Of a stretch of 58,159 bases of DNA, positions 16,411 to 25,191 are shown one piece after another. Position 1 is the first letter of the stretch. Each line of letters opens with the position of its first letter. This DNA is from a bacterium (GTDB lineage Bacteria > Actinomycetota > Acidimicrobiia > Spongiisociales > Spongiisociaceae), in contig JAPPGV010000079.1 of the NCBI GenBank assembly GCA_028821235.1, forward strand, positions 1 to 58,159, read 5' to 3'. Both the position numbers and the translations under genes were made by a program. Under the pieces are notes generated by a model. That model was not told the origin of the DNA. It saw only the letters and a program-made list of their open reading frames with translations, and did not search any database.

Positions 16411-18456
16411 ATGGCGCTGCTGAGAGACCTGCCGCTCGAGGGGTTGTCCCCTTACCTGATCCAGCACCGGGACAACCCGGTCGACTGGCACCCATGGGGA
16501 GAGGAGGCCTTCGAGGCCGCCAAGACCGCGGACCGCCCGATCCTGCTCTCGGTCGGATACTCGACCTGCCATTGGTGCCATGTCATGGAGCGGGAGTCCT
16601 TCCACGACCATGCAACGGCCGATTTCATGAACCGGCATTTCGTATCGGTCAAGGTTGACCGCGAGGAACGACCCGACGTGGACTCTATCTACATGGACGC
16701 GGTCCACACCATGACCGGCCGGGGCGGCTGGCCCATGACCGTGTTCCTGACGCCCGGCGGCCGCCCGTTCTTCGCCGGGACGTACTTCCCCGATGTGGAC
16801 CGCCACGGCATGCCCAGCTTCCGCCGCGTGCTGGAGGCGATCGAGCACGCCTGGCGGAACAGACGGAAAGACGTGCGGGAACAGGCGGACCAGCTGACCG
16901 GGGCGATCGGGCTCACCCTCCCACCCGCCGAGGACCTGCCCGGCCGAGCCCGGGTGAGCGCCGCCTACGAGACCCTCTCCCGGCAGTTCGACTTGCAACA
17001 CGGCGGCTTCGGCGGCGCCCCCAAGTTCCCCCAGGCGCCGATCCTGGAGTTCCTGGCCAGGATCAGCGGCCTCGCCACGGCGACCAAGGCCAAGCCGATG
17101 CTCACCACCACGCTGACCCGCATGGCGCGGGGCGGCATCCGGGATCACCTGGGCGGCGGGTTCGCCCGCTACTCCGTGGATCGGGTCTGGCTGGTGCCCC
17201 ACTTCGAGAAGATGCTCTACGACAACGCCGACCTGGCCCGCCTGTACGTGCGTGCGTGGCAGATCACCGGTAACCCGTTCTACCGGGAGGTGGCGGTCGA
17301 CACCCTGGGGTACATGTTGAGGGATCTCGCCCATCCCGGGGGCGGGTTCTTCGCGGCGGAGGATGCCGACTCCGAAGGCGTGGAGGGCAAGTTCTACGTA
17401 TTTGATCACGAGGAGTTCCACGAAGTGGTCGGCCCGGACGACGGGCCCGTGGCCGCCGCCTACTTCGGGGTATCCCCGGGCGGGAACTTCGAGGGCGCCA
17501 ACATCCTCTACGAGGCCGCCACCGTCCAGGAAGTGGCGACACGGTTCGGCGCCCCGGTCGAGGAGGTCGAGGGCGCGATCGGGCGGGCCAAGGAGAGCCT
17601 CCTGGCTCGCCGGAGCACGAGGGTCCGGCCCGGCCTGGACCACAAGATCATCACCGTGTGGAACGGCTTCGCGCTCCGGGCGCTGGCGGTGGCGGGCGCG
17701 GTGCTGGGGACAGAGGCCTACCTGGAGGCGGCGCGGGCGAACGCCCGGTTCGTCCTAGGCGAGATGCGCCGCCCCGACGGGCGCCTGGCGCGGGTCTGGA
17801 GCAACGGTCTAGCGCCGATCCCGGGATTCCTGGAAGACCACGCGTCGTACGCCCTCGGGCTGCTGGAGCTCTACCAGGCCACTGGAGAGGTCGAATGGTT
17901 CGTGGCCGCCCGGGAGCTGGTCGACCTGCTGGAGGAGCACTTCGGCGGCCCGACCGGGGTGGTGTTCGCCAGCGCCGCCGACGCCTCCAACCTGGTGGTA
18001 AGGCCGTCCGACCAGCAGGACAACCCGAGCGCCTCCGGCGCATCGCTGGCGGCGGAGTGCTACCTACTGCTCGGTCATCTCACCGGGGACCACAGGTATC
18101 ACGAGCGCTTCGAGCAGATCGTCCGGGCGGGGGACCGGCTCCTCGAGGCGGCCCCTTCCGCGGCCGGTCACCTGCTGGCGGCCCTGGCCGCGTCCCAGAT
18201 GGGCATACGGGAGGTGGCCGTGACCGGGCCTCGCGCCCTGGAGTGGGCCGGGCGGCTCGCCGGAACCTACCGGCCCGATCTGGTGCTGGCCCCGTCCCCG
18301 GGTCCTGCCGATGAGGTTCCCGTGGTGGCCGGGCGCTACCGGGAGGGCGAGACCCTCGGCTACGTCTGCGAGCGGGGCGCCTGCCGGATGCCGGTCGGAT
18401 CCTACGCCGAGCTGGAGGTCCAGGTAGCCGGGAAGGGCTACGATCGACCCTCGTGA
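16411..18456 (+). CDS. YyaL-like protein: thioredoxin domain plus epimerase-like domain (DUF255)
   Basis: A 681-residue protein of the YyaL/SPATA20 family. It begins with [17 protein letters not shown], then the redox-type motif [10 protein letters not shown] (CxxC, Cys near residues 52 and 55) within a thioredoxin fold, followed by [18 protein letters not shown]. The remainder (from ~residue 180) is an (alpha/alpha)-barrel of the N-acylglucosamine 2-epimerase/cellobiose epimerase type with [11 protein letters not shown] and [14 protein letters not shown]. The family is widespread, but its biochemical role is not established. The last bases overlap the start of the next gene (GTGA), indicating translational coupling. 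Confidence 0.85.
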   Translation: MALLRDLPLEGLSPYLIQHRDNPVDWHPWGEEAFEAAKTADRPILLSVGYSTCHWCHVMERESFHDHATADFMNRHFVSVKVDREERPDVDSIYMDAVHTMTGRGGWPMTVFLTPGGRPFFAGTYFPDVDRHGMPSFRRVLEAIEHAWRNRRKDVREQADQLTGAIGLTLPPAEDLPGRARVSAAYETLSRQFDLQHGGFGGAPKFPQAPILEFLARISGLATATKAKPMLTTTLTRMARGGIRDHLGGGFARYSVDRVWLVPHFEKMLYDNADLARLYVRAWQITGNPFYREVAVDTLGYMLRDLAHPGGGFFAAEDADSEGVEGKFYVFDHEEFHEVVGPDDGPVAAAYFGVSPGGNFEGANILYEAATVQEVATRFGAPVEEVEGAIGRAKESLLARRSTRVRPGLDHKIITVWNGFALRALAVAGAVLGTEAYLEAARANARFVLGEMRRPDGRLARVWSNGLAPIPGFLEDHASYALGLLELYQATGEVEWFVAARELVDLLEEHFGGPTGVVFASAADASNLVVRPSDQQDNPSASGASLAAECYLLLGHLTGDHRYHERFEQIVRAGDRLLEAAPSAAGHLLAALAASQMGIREVAVTGPRALEWAGRLAGTYRPDLVLAPSPGPADEVPVVAGRYREGETLGYVCERGACRMPVGSYAELEVQVAGKGYDRPS

Positions 18457-19400
18457 TACACGGGAACGCCCTCGACGCCATCGGCTGGACGCCCCTGGTC
18501 CGGCTGGCCCGACTCCATCCACCCGGGAACCTGGTGGCCAAGCTCGACTACCTGAACCCGGCCGGGTCGGTCAAGGAGCGGATCGCGGTCAACATGATCG
18601 ACCAGGCCGAGCGGCAAGGATTGCTGGGTCCGGGAGGGACGATCATCGAGCCCACCTCGGGCAATACGGGGGCCGGCCTGGCCATGGTCGGGGCGGTCCG
18701 GGGTTACCGGGTGATATGCACGGTCCCCGACAAGGTCGCGGCCGAGAAGATCCGCCTGCTCGAGGCCTACGGGGCGGAGGTCATCGTCACCCCTACCAAC
18801 CTGCTGCCGGAGGACGAGGACTCCTACTACGGCGTGGCCCGCCGCCTGACAGAGGAGATCGACGGGGCCTTCAGTCCCGACCAGTACTCCAACCCCTTCA
18901 ACCCGGAGGCCCACTACCTGACGACCGGACCGGAGCTGTGGGAGCAGACCGGCGGAGAGATCGATGTGTTCGTGGCCGGGGTGGGCACCGGCGGGACGAT
19001 CTCGGGAACGGGACGGTACTTGCGGGAGCGCAAGCCGTCGGTGGAAATGGTGGGGGCCGATCCGGAAGGATCGATATACACGGCGCCCCGCGAGGAGGAC
19101 ATCCACCAGTACCGGGTTGAGGGCGTCGGAGAGGATTTCTGGCCCGAGACCCTGGACCAGGACATCGTCGACCGGTACATCATGGTCGACGACCAGCAGT
19201 CGTTCGACATGGCGCGGCGGGTGGCCGAGTGCGAAGGGGTGCTGATCGGTGGCTCCGGGGGCATGGCCGTACACGCGGCCCTCGAGGTGGCGGAGGAGGA
19301 CACCGACCGCCTGGTCGTGGTACTGCTGCCCGACTCGGGGCGGGGCTACCTGTCGAAGATCTGGGACGAGGAGTGGCTGGCCGAGCACGGCCTTGAGTGA
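18453..19400 (+). CDS. cystathionine beta-synthase/cysteine synthase-type PLP enzyme
   Basis: A 315-residue fold-type II PLP enzyme. Signature elements are [17 protein letters not shown] with the PLP lysine near residue 43, [11 protein letters not shown] near 71, [13 protein letters not shown] near 176 and GGSGGMA near 265. The sequence resembles the catalytic core of actinobacterial cystathionine beta-synthase more than CysK, but it stops before any CBS-domain pair. No cystathionine gamma-synthase or -lyase gene is adjacent. It starts with GTG overlapping the stop of the YyaL-like gene by four bases, so the two are co-translated. Confidence 0.85.
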   Translation: MIHGNALDAIGWTPLVRLARLHPPGNLVAKLDYLNPAGSVKERIAVNMIDQAERQGLLGPGGTIIEPTSGNTGAGLAMVGAVRGYRVICTVPDKVAAEKIRLLEAYGAEVIVTPTNLLPEDEDSYYGVARRLTEEIDGAFSPDQYSNPFNPEAHYLTTGPELWEQTGGEIDVFVAGVGTGGTISGTGRYLRERKPSVEMVGADPEGSIYTAPREEDIHQYRVEGVGEDFWPETLDQDIVDRYIMVDDQQSFDMARRVAECEGVLIGGSGGMAVHAALEVAEEDTDRLVVVLLPDSGRGYLSKIWDEEWLAEHGLE

Positions 19401-19429
19401 GCGGCTCGGCAATTGCCGCTCCGGAGCAA

Positions 19430-19706
19430 GAAAGAGGCCGGGGCCCCGATCATGGGGCCCCGGCCTACGTTCGAGAATCCAGAATGCCTACCCGTTCTTC
19501 ATCGTGAGATCCTTAGCCTCACTCGATGCCGCATGAGGACCGGCATGCGGACGGGAAGGCCGGTGGTCCGAGTTGGAGTCGCCACCTGCCCGGCGGTCAC
19601 GCCCCTGGGGCGGCCACCGGAAGCGACCCGTGGCCGCTAGCGCTCGGCCACCTCCAGGGTCCTACTAGAACTGTCTAACAAGTCGGATCACCTCCTTTCT
19701 CTGGTA
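19430..19706 (-). ncRNA. candidate small RNA or peptide-leader transcript with a terminator
   Basis: On the minus strand a TATATT box (19713-19718) is followed by AGAAAGGAGGTGATCC (19685-19700), an exact 16-base complement of the 3' tail of bacterial 16S rRNA. About 220 bases later comes a 12-base-pair hairpin (19436-19465) followed by TCTTTCTT, a typical intrinsic terminator. Behind the exceptional ribosome site a TTG at 19681 opens a 14-codon frame (LLDSSSRTLEVAER, ending at 19637); a second frame beyond it ends in DLTMKNG. No longer continuous protein is evident. This could be a structured RNA, a short-peptide mRNA or the leader of a lost gene. No matching family is known to me. Confidence 0.45.
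19436..19465 (-). terminator. strong intrinsic terminator hairpin
   Basis: GGCCGGGGCCCC, a six-base loop and GGGGCCCCGGCC form a perfect 12-base-pair stem. On the minus strand it is followed by TCTTTCTT, which points to termination of a minus-strand transcript coming from ~19.7 kb. It also lies 36 bases after the stop of the plus-strand PLP gene and could stop that transcript less efficiently. Confidence 0.6.
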
Positions 19707-19817
19707 GGCGCCAATATAGCGCCCAGTTGTCCTCCAGAGGTGGATGGTGGGCCAGCTTGTTGCCCGCGGGACTCTCCCGAGGACTCCGCCCGCCTGCTGC
19801 CGGTGACGGCCGGCGAG

Positions 19818-19880
19818 CCTAAGGCTCAGAACGTCACGCACGGTGCCATGAACCTAAGGCTCAGAACGTCATATATGACG
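19818..19880. repeat. two 19-bp direct repeats and an adjoining palindrome
   Basis: CCTAAGGCTCAGAACGTCA occurs at 19818-19836 and again at 19853-19871, a 35-base period. The second copy runs into the palindrome CGTCATATATGACG (19867-19880). The arrangement looks like a pair of protein-binding sites or the edge of a mobile repeat. With only two units and a 16-base gap it is not a CRISPR array. Confidence 0.5.
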
Positions 19881-19909
19881 CCCTCTGCCTCAAGAACCGC
19901 CAGGCGCCA

Positions 19910-20135
19910 AAAGTCGCGAAAATCGGGTGCTCCGCACCGGGCCCTCCCCCGCCACCACCCATCCTGTTGGAGCGTGGTCGGCCGTGCCCGGTGGGATGCC
20001 GGGAATCGGCCTTCGCTCCATAAGCCTTTGATGTTCCCTGGGGCCGGCCGTTCCGATCGGTTATCAACGCATCGGCCGGTATCGGTGCTTGGCGGTAGGC
20101 AATGTATACCAGGGGTGTGACAGGTTCAACCCGCT
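19910..20135 (+). repeat. intergenic repeat element, copy 3
   Basis: This is the copy closest to 13021-13245. Blocks shared in the same order are TCGCGAAAA, GCTCCGCACCGGGCC, CTCCCCCGCCACCACCCATC, GAGCGTGGTCGGCC, TTCGCTCCATAAGCC, GTTCCGATCGGT, ATCGGCCGGTAT, GGTGCTTGGCG and CAGGGGTGTGACA. It lies in the 825-base gap between the PLP gene and the membrane HTH gene. No coding potential is evident on either strand. Confidence 0.75.
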
Positions 20136-20226
20136 TCCTCGAGTCCGCGAAAAAACCCGGAATCCAAGGACGCCTTGCTGCTAGTCACAACCTCCGGGCG
20201 GCATTGCCCGGGACGGGCAACCGGAG

Positions 20227-20832
20227 TCAGAGGGCGTCCGCCAGGGCGCCCCAGAGGTCGGCTACGGCGGAGCCCAGTCCTCCCAGCGCCCAGCGCAGGA
20301 CCAGCGCCACGACCGCCACCCCGGCGGCGGCGAAGATCATACGGAGCCGGTAGGTGATCGTCTCCTCGCTGTCCTCCAGGTAGGAGGGATTGGCGACCGG
20401 AGCCCGAGCCATGGCGCGCCGGCGCCCGAGCGATTGCCTGGCGGCCGAGATCAGCTTCGTCCCGGGCAACTCGGGTAGCTCGAGAGGCTCGCTCCCCGGA
20501 TGCGTCGCGAGATCCGGCTCCTCCAACTCGACGATCTCGATGTCGTACAGGGTGTCCTCGTCCAGCCCGGCCTCGGGCTCGGGTGGCGGCGACAGCAGCC
20601 TGTGCTCGTCGACCCGCCGCAGGGCTTCCTCCAGGAGGGGCATCGGCAGCTTCAGCGCTGCGGACACATCCACCAGCTCGTCGCTATCAGGGATTGCAGA
20701 GCCCTTTTCCCAGCCGACCACCACCTCGATCGGCCGGCCGGTTCGGGTGGCGATGTCCACCACGGAGACATCCATCTCCTCGCGGCGCTTCGCGAACAGG
20801 CGGGCGAACGCCAGCCCTCCGTCCGGAGACAT
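20227..20832 (-). CDS. membrane-anchored helix-turn-helix protein
   Basis: A 201-residue protein. Residues ~8-70 form an Xre/Cro-type helix-turn-helix (FARLFAKRREEMDVSVVDIA, then GRPIEVVVGWEKG), residues ~75-150 an acidic Pro/Glu-rich linker, and residues ~163-195 one or two hydrophobic segments near the C-terminus (MIFAAAGVAVVALVLRWAL). A cytoplasmic DNA-binding domain tethered to the membrane is the likely layout, reminiscent of RodZ but without its periplasmic domain. Its ATG overlaps the stop of the upstream gene (TGATG), so the two are translationally coupled. Confidence 0.75.
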   Translation of the reverse strand: MSPDGGLAFARLFAKRREEMDVSVVDIATRTGRPIEVVVGWEKGSAIPDSDELVDVSAALKLPMPLLEEALRRVDEHRLLSPPPEPEAGLDEDTLYDIEIVELEEPDLATHPGSEPLELPELPGTKLISAARQSLGRRRAMARAPVANPSYLEDSEETITYRLRMIFAAAGVAVVALVLRWALGGLGSAVADLWGALADAL

Positions 20833-21236
20833 CAGTGGGTCAGGATCTCGGGAAGGCTGTCGGGCTCAGGCCCGGCGGTCACCCGTAGCAGACCCAAGTC
20901 CTTGACGTTCCAGCACAGGGTCATGCCACCCGGGACCCGGAGCCGCAGCATCGGCTTCCCGTCAGCCCCGCCGGCGTGAACCTCGCCGAGCGCCATCGCG
21001 TCGGGCAGGGGAATGGAGGCCGAATAGTCCCCGTCGGCACTGAGGGCCGTTACGTGGGTGGCGCCGGTACGGGGACGGGACGCCTCGATCAACGGGCGCA
21101 TGGCCACCATCACGCCCGCGGCGCCCTGATCCGGAGTTCCCATGTCGTGGAGGGTCTCCAGGTCGTAGCCCCGGGGACGATCGACCAAACCGTTCACCCG
21201 CAGAACAGGTGGTTCCGCAGGTCTTCCACCAGCCAT
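20832..21236 (-). CDS. short sulfite-oxidase-fold-like protein
   Basis: A 134-residue protein whose pattern, LRVNGLVDRPRGYDLETL, then GATHVTALSADGDYSASIPLPDA, then LCWNVKDLGLLRV, resembles a shortened oxidoreductase molybdopterin-binding domain. The central segment with the molybdenum-ligating cysteine seen in true sulfite oxidases is missing, so catalysis is doubtful. Coupling to the membrane HTH gene (one-base overlap) suggests a joint, perhaps sensory, role; this is inference. Confidence 0.6.
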   Translation of the reverse strand: MAGGRPAEPPVLRVNGLVDRPRGYDLETLHDMGTPDQGAAGVMVAMRPLIEASRPRTGATHVTALSADGDYSASIPLPDAMALGEVHAGGADGKPMLRLRVPGGMTLCWNVKDLGLLRVTAGPEPDSLPEILTH

Positions 21237-21416
21237 GTTCCAACGGTAGCGCTACGAGGGTGCCTAACCGCGCCTTGAAACGATGACGGGAACCACCCGT
21301 CCGCCCCGGACCGGGATCGACTCGCTACCGCCCGGCGGGTCCCCGTAGCGTCGCAGCAACCCCTACAGTGGTCAGAGGTGTCCAGCAGCACCGCCCGAGC
21401 AACCGGAAGGTAACGG

Positions 21417-22010
21417 ATGGCGAGAGGGTTAGCGGCCGGCGACCGTCAACGCCTCGACCATAGGCCGGTAAGGATCGGGGTGTTCAGAACAGTCGCCGGT
21501 GTAGTGGCCGGTTCGCTACTTGTCGCCGCATGTACCACAGACCGACCCTCCGGCCCCGACCGTGCCGCCGCTGAGTCTGCGATCCACGTGGCCGTGGTGC
21601 GCCAACTCGTGGAGTTCGACAACACATTCGGTCCGGACCATCGATTCACCGAAGTGCTGGTAGTGGACCACGTAGAAACCCACGCAGGCGACCCGACCCG
21701 GCAAGGCGAGCCGGGAGAGTCCTTCACCGACAGCCAACGTGCAGCTATCCGCGCCGCCGTCGAACACCTCGCACCGGTCAGGTTCATCAGCAACCGGAAC
21801 GACTACATACGACGAGATGTTCTACAGCCCACCATCCCCGGGAGCGCGATCATCACCGTCGCACCCGTCGAGTTCGACGGCAAAGGAGCAACCGTCGGGG
21901 CGGGACTGTGGTGCGGAGGCACCTGCGGTCTGTGGCTCACGTACCGCGTCGCCGAGGAACCCGGCGGTTGGACCGTTACCGGTACCGAAGGGCCCTGGGC
22001 GATCTCCTAG
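21417..22010 (+). CDS. hypothetical lipoprotein, 197 aa
   Basis: A secreted protein with a basic N-terminus, a hydrophobic stretch (VFRTVAGVVAGSLLVAAC) and lipobox VAAC with Cys near residue 39. The mature part contains a short Cys pair (WCGGTCGLW near residue 165) and resembles small lipoproteins of unknown role. The start ATG 21417 has GGAAGG six bases upstream. I do not recognise the family. It is divergent from the sulfite-oxidase-like gene and convergent with the SDR gene at the island edge. Confidence 0.7.
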   Translation: MARGLAAGDRQRLDHRPVRIGVFRTVAGVVAGSLLVAACTTDRPSGPDRAAAESAIHVAVVRQLVEFDNTFGPDHRFTEVLVVDHVETHAGDPTRQGEPGESFTDSQRAAIRAAVEHLAPVRFISNRNDYIRRDVLQPTIPGSAIITVAPVEFDGKGATVGAGLWCGGTCGLWLTYRVAEEPGGWTVTGTEGPWAIS

Positions 22011-22190
22011 GGACAAGCCCGGCAACCGCCTCCCCGCCCAACCCTGGCTCCTTGGCGATCCGTCTCGGTCAGGGCGATCCCGAACTCCCACCGGATTGGA
22101 TCCTTGGTCCCGATTAGGGAGCAGGTCGGTCCCTTCGACGGCCGATGCGGAGGCGGACGACCGCCGCGATCATCGGCTACCAGTTGGGGA

Positions 22191-22964
22191 CTACCAGATA
22201 CTCCACCCGCCGTCGACGACGAGGTTGGTGCCGTTCACAAAGGCCGATCCCTCGGCGGCGAGGAACACGACCGCGGTCACGTAGTCGTGGGGCAGGCTGT
22301 TGCGACCCACAGGCGTCTGGTCGGCCAGCTTCTCCCACAACTCCCGCGCTTCGGCGCTCGGGTCGGGATGCCAGGTGATCATTCCCGGGCTGAGGGTGTT
22401 CACCGTGACCCCGGTCCTGCCCAGCTGGCACGCCAGGTAGTGGGTGAGCCCGATGAGCCCGTGCTTGGCAGCCGTGTACGCCCCGGCGCCGCCCCGACGG
22501 GTCGTGTTGCGGGCGTCCTGGCCAATAGAGCCGTAGATCGACGAGACGTTGATGATCCGGCCGAAGCCCCGTTCCGCCATCTTCGGGCTGAGCAGATGGA
22601 TGAGGCGCACGGCCGCGACCACGTTGACCTCGTAGGTACCACGCCACTCCTCTGGGGTCTGCTCGGGCCAGGGCTTGATGAACGGGTCGCCCCCGGCGTT
22701 GTTGACGAGGATGTCGATGTGCTCGGGCATCCGATCGAGTTCGTCATACAGGGCGTCGTCGGTCAGATCGCCGACGATGTACCTGTGCTCCGGCCCGAGG
22801 GTGGAGAAAGTCTCGGCGAGCGCATCCCCGCTGCGGGCCACGCTCAGCACGGTGGCGCCGTGCCCGGCTAGCCCGTGTACGAGGGTGCGGCCGAGACCGT
22901 AACCCCCGCCGGTCACCAGCGCGGTCTTGCCGGTGAGGTCGAACATATTCGAGTGAACATCCAT
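22191..22964 (-). CDS. SDR family oxidoreductase
   Basis: A 257-residue classical short-chain dehydrogenase. Cofactor motif TGGGYGLGR near residue 18, NNAG near 87, catalytic Ser in NVSSIYG near 140 and YTAAK (Tyr, Lys) near 159. Such enzymes oxidise or reduce hydroxyl/carbonyl groups with NAD(P). The substrate is unknown. The ATG is preceded by AAGGAG. It is the last gene of a minus-strand run (25971 to 22191) with RidA, two more SDRs and SMP-30, so a role in the same catabolic route is inferred. Confidence 0.85.
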   Translation of the reverse strand: MDVHSNMFDLTGKTALVTGGGYGLGRTLVHGLAGHGATVLSVARSGDALAETFSTLGPEHRYIVGDLTDDALYDELDRMPEHIDILVNNAGGDPFIKPWPEQTPEEWRGTYEVNVVAAVRLIHLLSPKMAERGFGRIINVSSIYGSIGQDARNTTRRGGAGAYTAAKHGLIGLTHYLACQLGRTGVTVNTLSPGMITWHPDPSAEARELWEKLADQTPVGRNSLPHDYVTAVVFLAAEGSAFVNGTNLVVDGGWSIW

Positions 22965-22991
22965 CTCGGTGACTCCTTCCTTCAGTTGCGG

Positions 22992-23384
22992 TCAGCCGTC
23001 CAGGATCGCGGTTGCTTCGATTTCCACCATCAGGTCGGGGTGGAGCAGTTCGCTGGTGCCCACGAACGCGCTGGCCGGTTTGGGTTCCACATCGGCGAAA
23101 GCCTCGCCATGGGCGCGGCCCGCCTCGGCCCACAGGCTCATGTCCGTCAGGAACACCCGGGTCCGGACGATGTCGTGCACCGACCCGCCCAACTCCTCCA
23201 CCGCGGAGACGATGATGTCCATGCAGCGCTTGGACTGCGCGTACATGTCTCCCGCGTGCAGGATCTGCCCTCCCGGACCGCTCGACGACGTACCGGCCAC
23301 CTCGATGATGTTCCCCACCCGGACCGCTCTCGAGTACCCGACCGTCGACCACTTCCTGTTGGACGGTACCGACGTTCTCTCCAT
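22992..23384 (-). CDS. RidA/YjgF family protein (enamine/imine deaminase)
   Basis: A 130-residue Rid protein. It has the family pattern with YSRAVRVGNIIEVAGTSS near residue 17, DMYAQSKRCMDII near 45, VRTRVFLTDM near 69, and the C-terminal VEIEATAIL. RidA proteins hydrolyse reactive enamine/imine intermediates, above all 2-aminoacrylate made by PLP dehydratases. That fits the D-serine-dehydratase-like gene in the same island. The arginine that anchors substrate in canonical RidA should lie in the VRTRVF block. ATG 23384 follows GGAAGG by five bases; the frame is open further upstream, but not protein-like. Confidence 0.85.
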   Translation of the reverse strand: MERTSVPSNRKWSTVGYSRAVRVGNIIEVAGTSSSGPGGQILHAGDMYAQSKRCMDIIVSAVEELGGSVHDIVRTRVFLTDMSLWAEAGRAHGEAFADVEPKPASAFVGTSELLHPDLMVEIEATAILDG

Positions 23385-23493
23385 AGCTACCTTCCTTCGC
23401 CGGATGATTCCCGGAGTCTTGCAGTATCGACCCCCGGATGCGGACCAGACCTCCCTTTGAGGCAACTCCGTGCGGGGAACATCCGGCCCTTCG

Positions 23494-24234
23494 TCACTTC
23501 ACGATCGAGAAGCCGCCATCGACACGGATGACCTCTCCGGTGATGAACGAGGCCCGGTCCGAGAGCAGGAACGCGATCACCTCCGCGATCTCCGCCGGTT
23601 CGGCGAAACGCTTCAGGGCATGACCCTGGAGCCGCTGGTCCACGTCGAAGGCCCCCCGCGCAGCAGCCTCCCTGATCATCGGCGTGTCTACGTAGCCGGG
23701 CGCTACCGCGTTGACCCGGATCCCGTGTCCCGCCCACTCGGCCGCCAGCGTGCGCGTCAGCGCGCCCACCCCGGCCTTGGCCACCGCGTAGGGCAATCGA
23801 CCTGGCCAGGCGAAGTCCATCGCCACCGAGCTGATGTTGACAATCGACCCGGCTGAGCCGGCCTCCACCATCGCCTGAGCCACCGCTTGGGCCAGGAAGA
23901 AGGCCCCGTCGAGATGCACACCGAGGATCGAACGCCATCCGGGCCGGTCGAGTTCGAGACTGGGGGCGGCGTGATGGTTGCCGGCTGCGTGGACAAGCCC
24001 TGTAAGTGGGCCCCGGTCGGCCAAGCGCGACACGGCTTGGCGGACCTGCTGCTGGTCGGCCACGTCGCATGTCTCGACCCCGACCCTGGGATCGGACTGC
24101 AGGTCCGACAGCCCGGCGGTGTCAAGGTCGACAGCCCCGAGGGTCACCGTCTCATAACGCTCGAGAAGCAGATCGCAAACCGCCCGGCCGATACCACTTG
24201 CGGCCCCCGTCACCACGACACAACCCCCGATCAT
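23494..24234 (-). CDS. SDR family oxidoreductase
   Basis: A 246-residue classical SDR. Cofactor motif TGAASGIGR near residue 9, HAAGNH in place of NNAG near 87, Ser in NISSVAM near 136 and the YAVAK motif near 149, then GGFSIVK at the C-terminus. It overlaps the SMP-30 gene by four bases (ATGA), which indicates translational coupling and a shared pathway, perhaps oxidation of a sugar or hydroxy acid to a lactone that SMP-30 opens. Substrate not determined. Confidence 0.85.
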   Translation of the reverse strand: MIGGCVVVTGAASGIGRAVCDLLLERYETVTLGAVDLDTAGLSDLQSDPRVGVETCDVADQQQVRQAVSRLADRGPLTGLVHAAGNHHAAPSLELDRPGWRSILGVHLDGAFFLAQAVAQAMVEAGSAGSIVNISSVAMDFAWPGRLPYAVAKAGVGALTRTLAAEWAGHGIRVNAVAPGYVDTPMIREAAARGAFDVDQRLQGHALKRFAEPAEIAEVIAFLLSDRASFITGEVIRVDGGFSIVK

Positions 24235-25157
24235 GCCCCCTCCTCGCCCCGGCGAGCCGGGCCTCTAGCTGATCGAGGCGTCCGGGCGCCCGCGTGATGG
24301 ATCATGGGCGCCAGGCCGGACACCAGCGCATCACAAGCGTACAGGTGCCCGGATCCATCTACGGGATCGCCGTCTTCGGCGGATCGGGCGGAAGTGACGA
24401 CAAGGGTGGCGAGGTCGTCGCCGGCGAACGCCACCGCGGTGACGTTGGGGACCGGGAACCGGATCTCATGATCGACATGACCGTCGGGATCGTACCTGCG
24501 GACGGAACCCGTCCCCCAGAAGGCGATCCACAGCCCTCCCTCGATGTCGAGGGCTATCCCGTCGGGAAGGCCGTCCTCTTCAGCAAAGGTCAGGAACACC
24601 TCCTCATCCAAGTGCCCCTGACCCGGATCCCACTTGTTGCGCCGGACGATCCGTTCGAACGTGTCCACGTGGTAGAAGGTCTCCCCATCCTCCTGCCATG
24701 CAATGCCGTTAGAGAGCGTGTACCCGGTGGCCACCGGGGTGATCCCCCCGTCGTACCGCCAGAGGGTTCCCGCGAGCGGCTGCCGGCTGGGCGTGGTCGT
24801 CCCGAACCAGAAGGCACCGTCCGGACTGCACGCCCCGTCGTTGGTGAGCGCCGCGGACGGACCGTCGCTGAGGCCGACCTTCTCCAGCAGGAACCCGTGG
24901 CTGTCGAGGAGCCCGACCCCGTCACCCAGAGCCGCTACGTAGACGTCCGGTACAGGGCCGAGACCGATGGCTGTGCACCGGGTGGCCAGCGGGTACCGGG
25001 AGTGGGCGCCGGTGCGCCAGTCCAGCCGGTGCAGGACAGAGGCCCCGCTTGCATCGATCCAGGCGACCGTGCCGGTCCGTGGATCCCAGACCGGCGACTC
25101 GCCCAGGTCATCTCCGGACGGTGCCAGTACGCGCCGGCCTCGTGACGTCGCCATCAT
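24231..25157 (-). CDS. SMP-30/gluconolactonase-like hydrolase
   Basis: A 308-residue six-bladed beta-propeller protein. Metal-binding positions of the SMP-30/LRE family are visible: Glu in LGESPVWD near residue 20, Asn in GYTLSNGIAW near 150, and Asp in GLPDGIALD near 202; LTNDGACSPDG near 105 is the usual binding-site loop. Family members open sugar lactones or related esters with a divalent metal. It sits between two SDR genes, overlapping the downstream one, so a dehydrogenase-lactonase pair is plausible. The C-terminus is a short Arg/Ala-rich tail. Confidence 0.85.
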   Translation of the reverse strand: MMATSRGRRVLAPSGDDLGESPVWDPRTGTVAWIDASGASVLHRLDWRTGAHSRYPLATRCTAIGLGPVPDVYVAALGDGVGLLDSHGFLLEKVGLSDGPSAALTNDGACSPDGAFWFGTTTPSRQPLAGTLWRYDGGITPVATGYTLSNGIAWQEDGETFYHVDTFERIVRRNKWDPGQGHLDEEVFLTFAEEDGLPDGIALDIEGGLWIAFWGTGSVRRYDPDGHVDHEIRFPVPNVTAVAFAGDDLATLVVTSARSAEDGDPVDGSGHLYACDALVSGLAPMIHHAGARTPRSARGPARRGEEGA

Positions 25158-25191
25158 CCTTTCCGGAGGGTGTCTTCACCGGTCGTGTGGA

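Noticed and set aside
19685-19700. 3' end of a 16S rRNA gene
   Set aside because: Only the last 16 bases match; the conserved helix 44/45 sequence that should precede them is absent, and the orientation fits a ribosome site on the minus strand instead.
19818-19871. Possible CRISPR array
   Set aside because: Only two 19-base units with a 16-base gap; no spacer-like variation, no leader. No other array was seen anywhere in the window.
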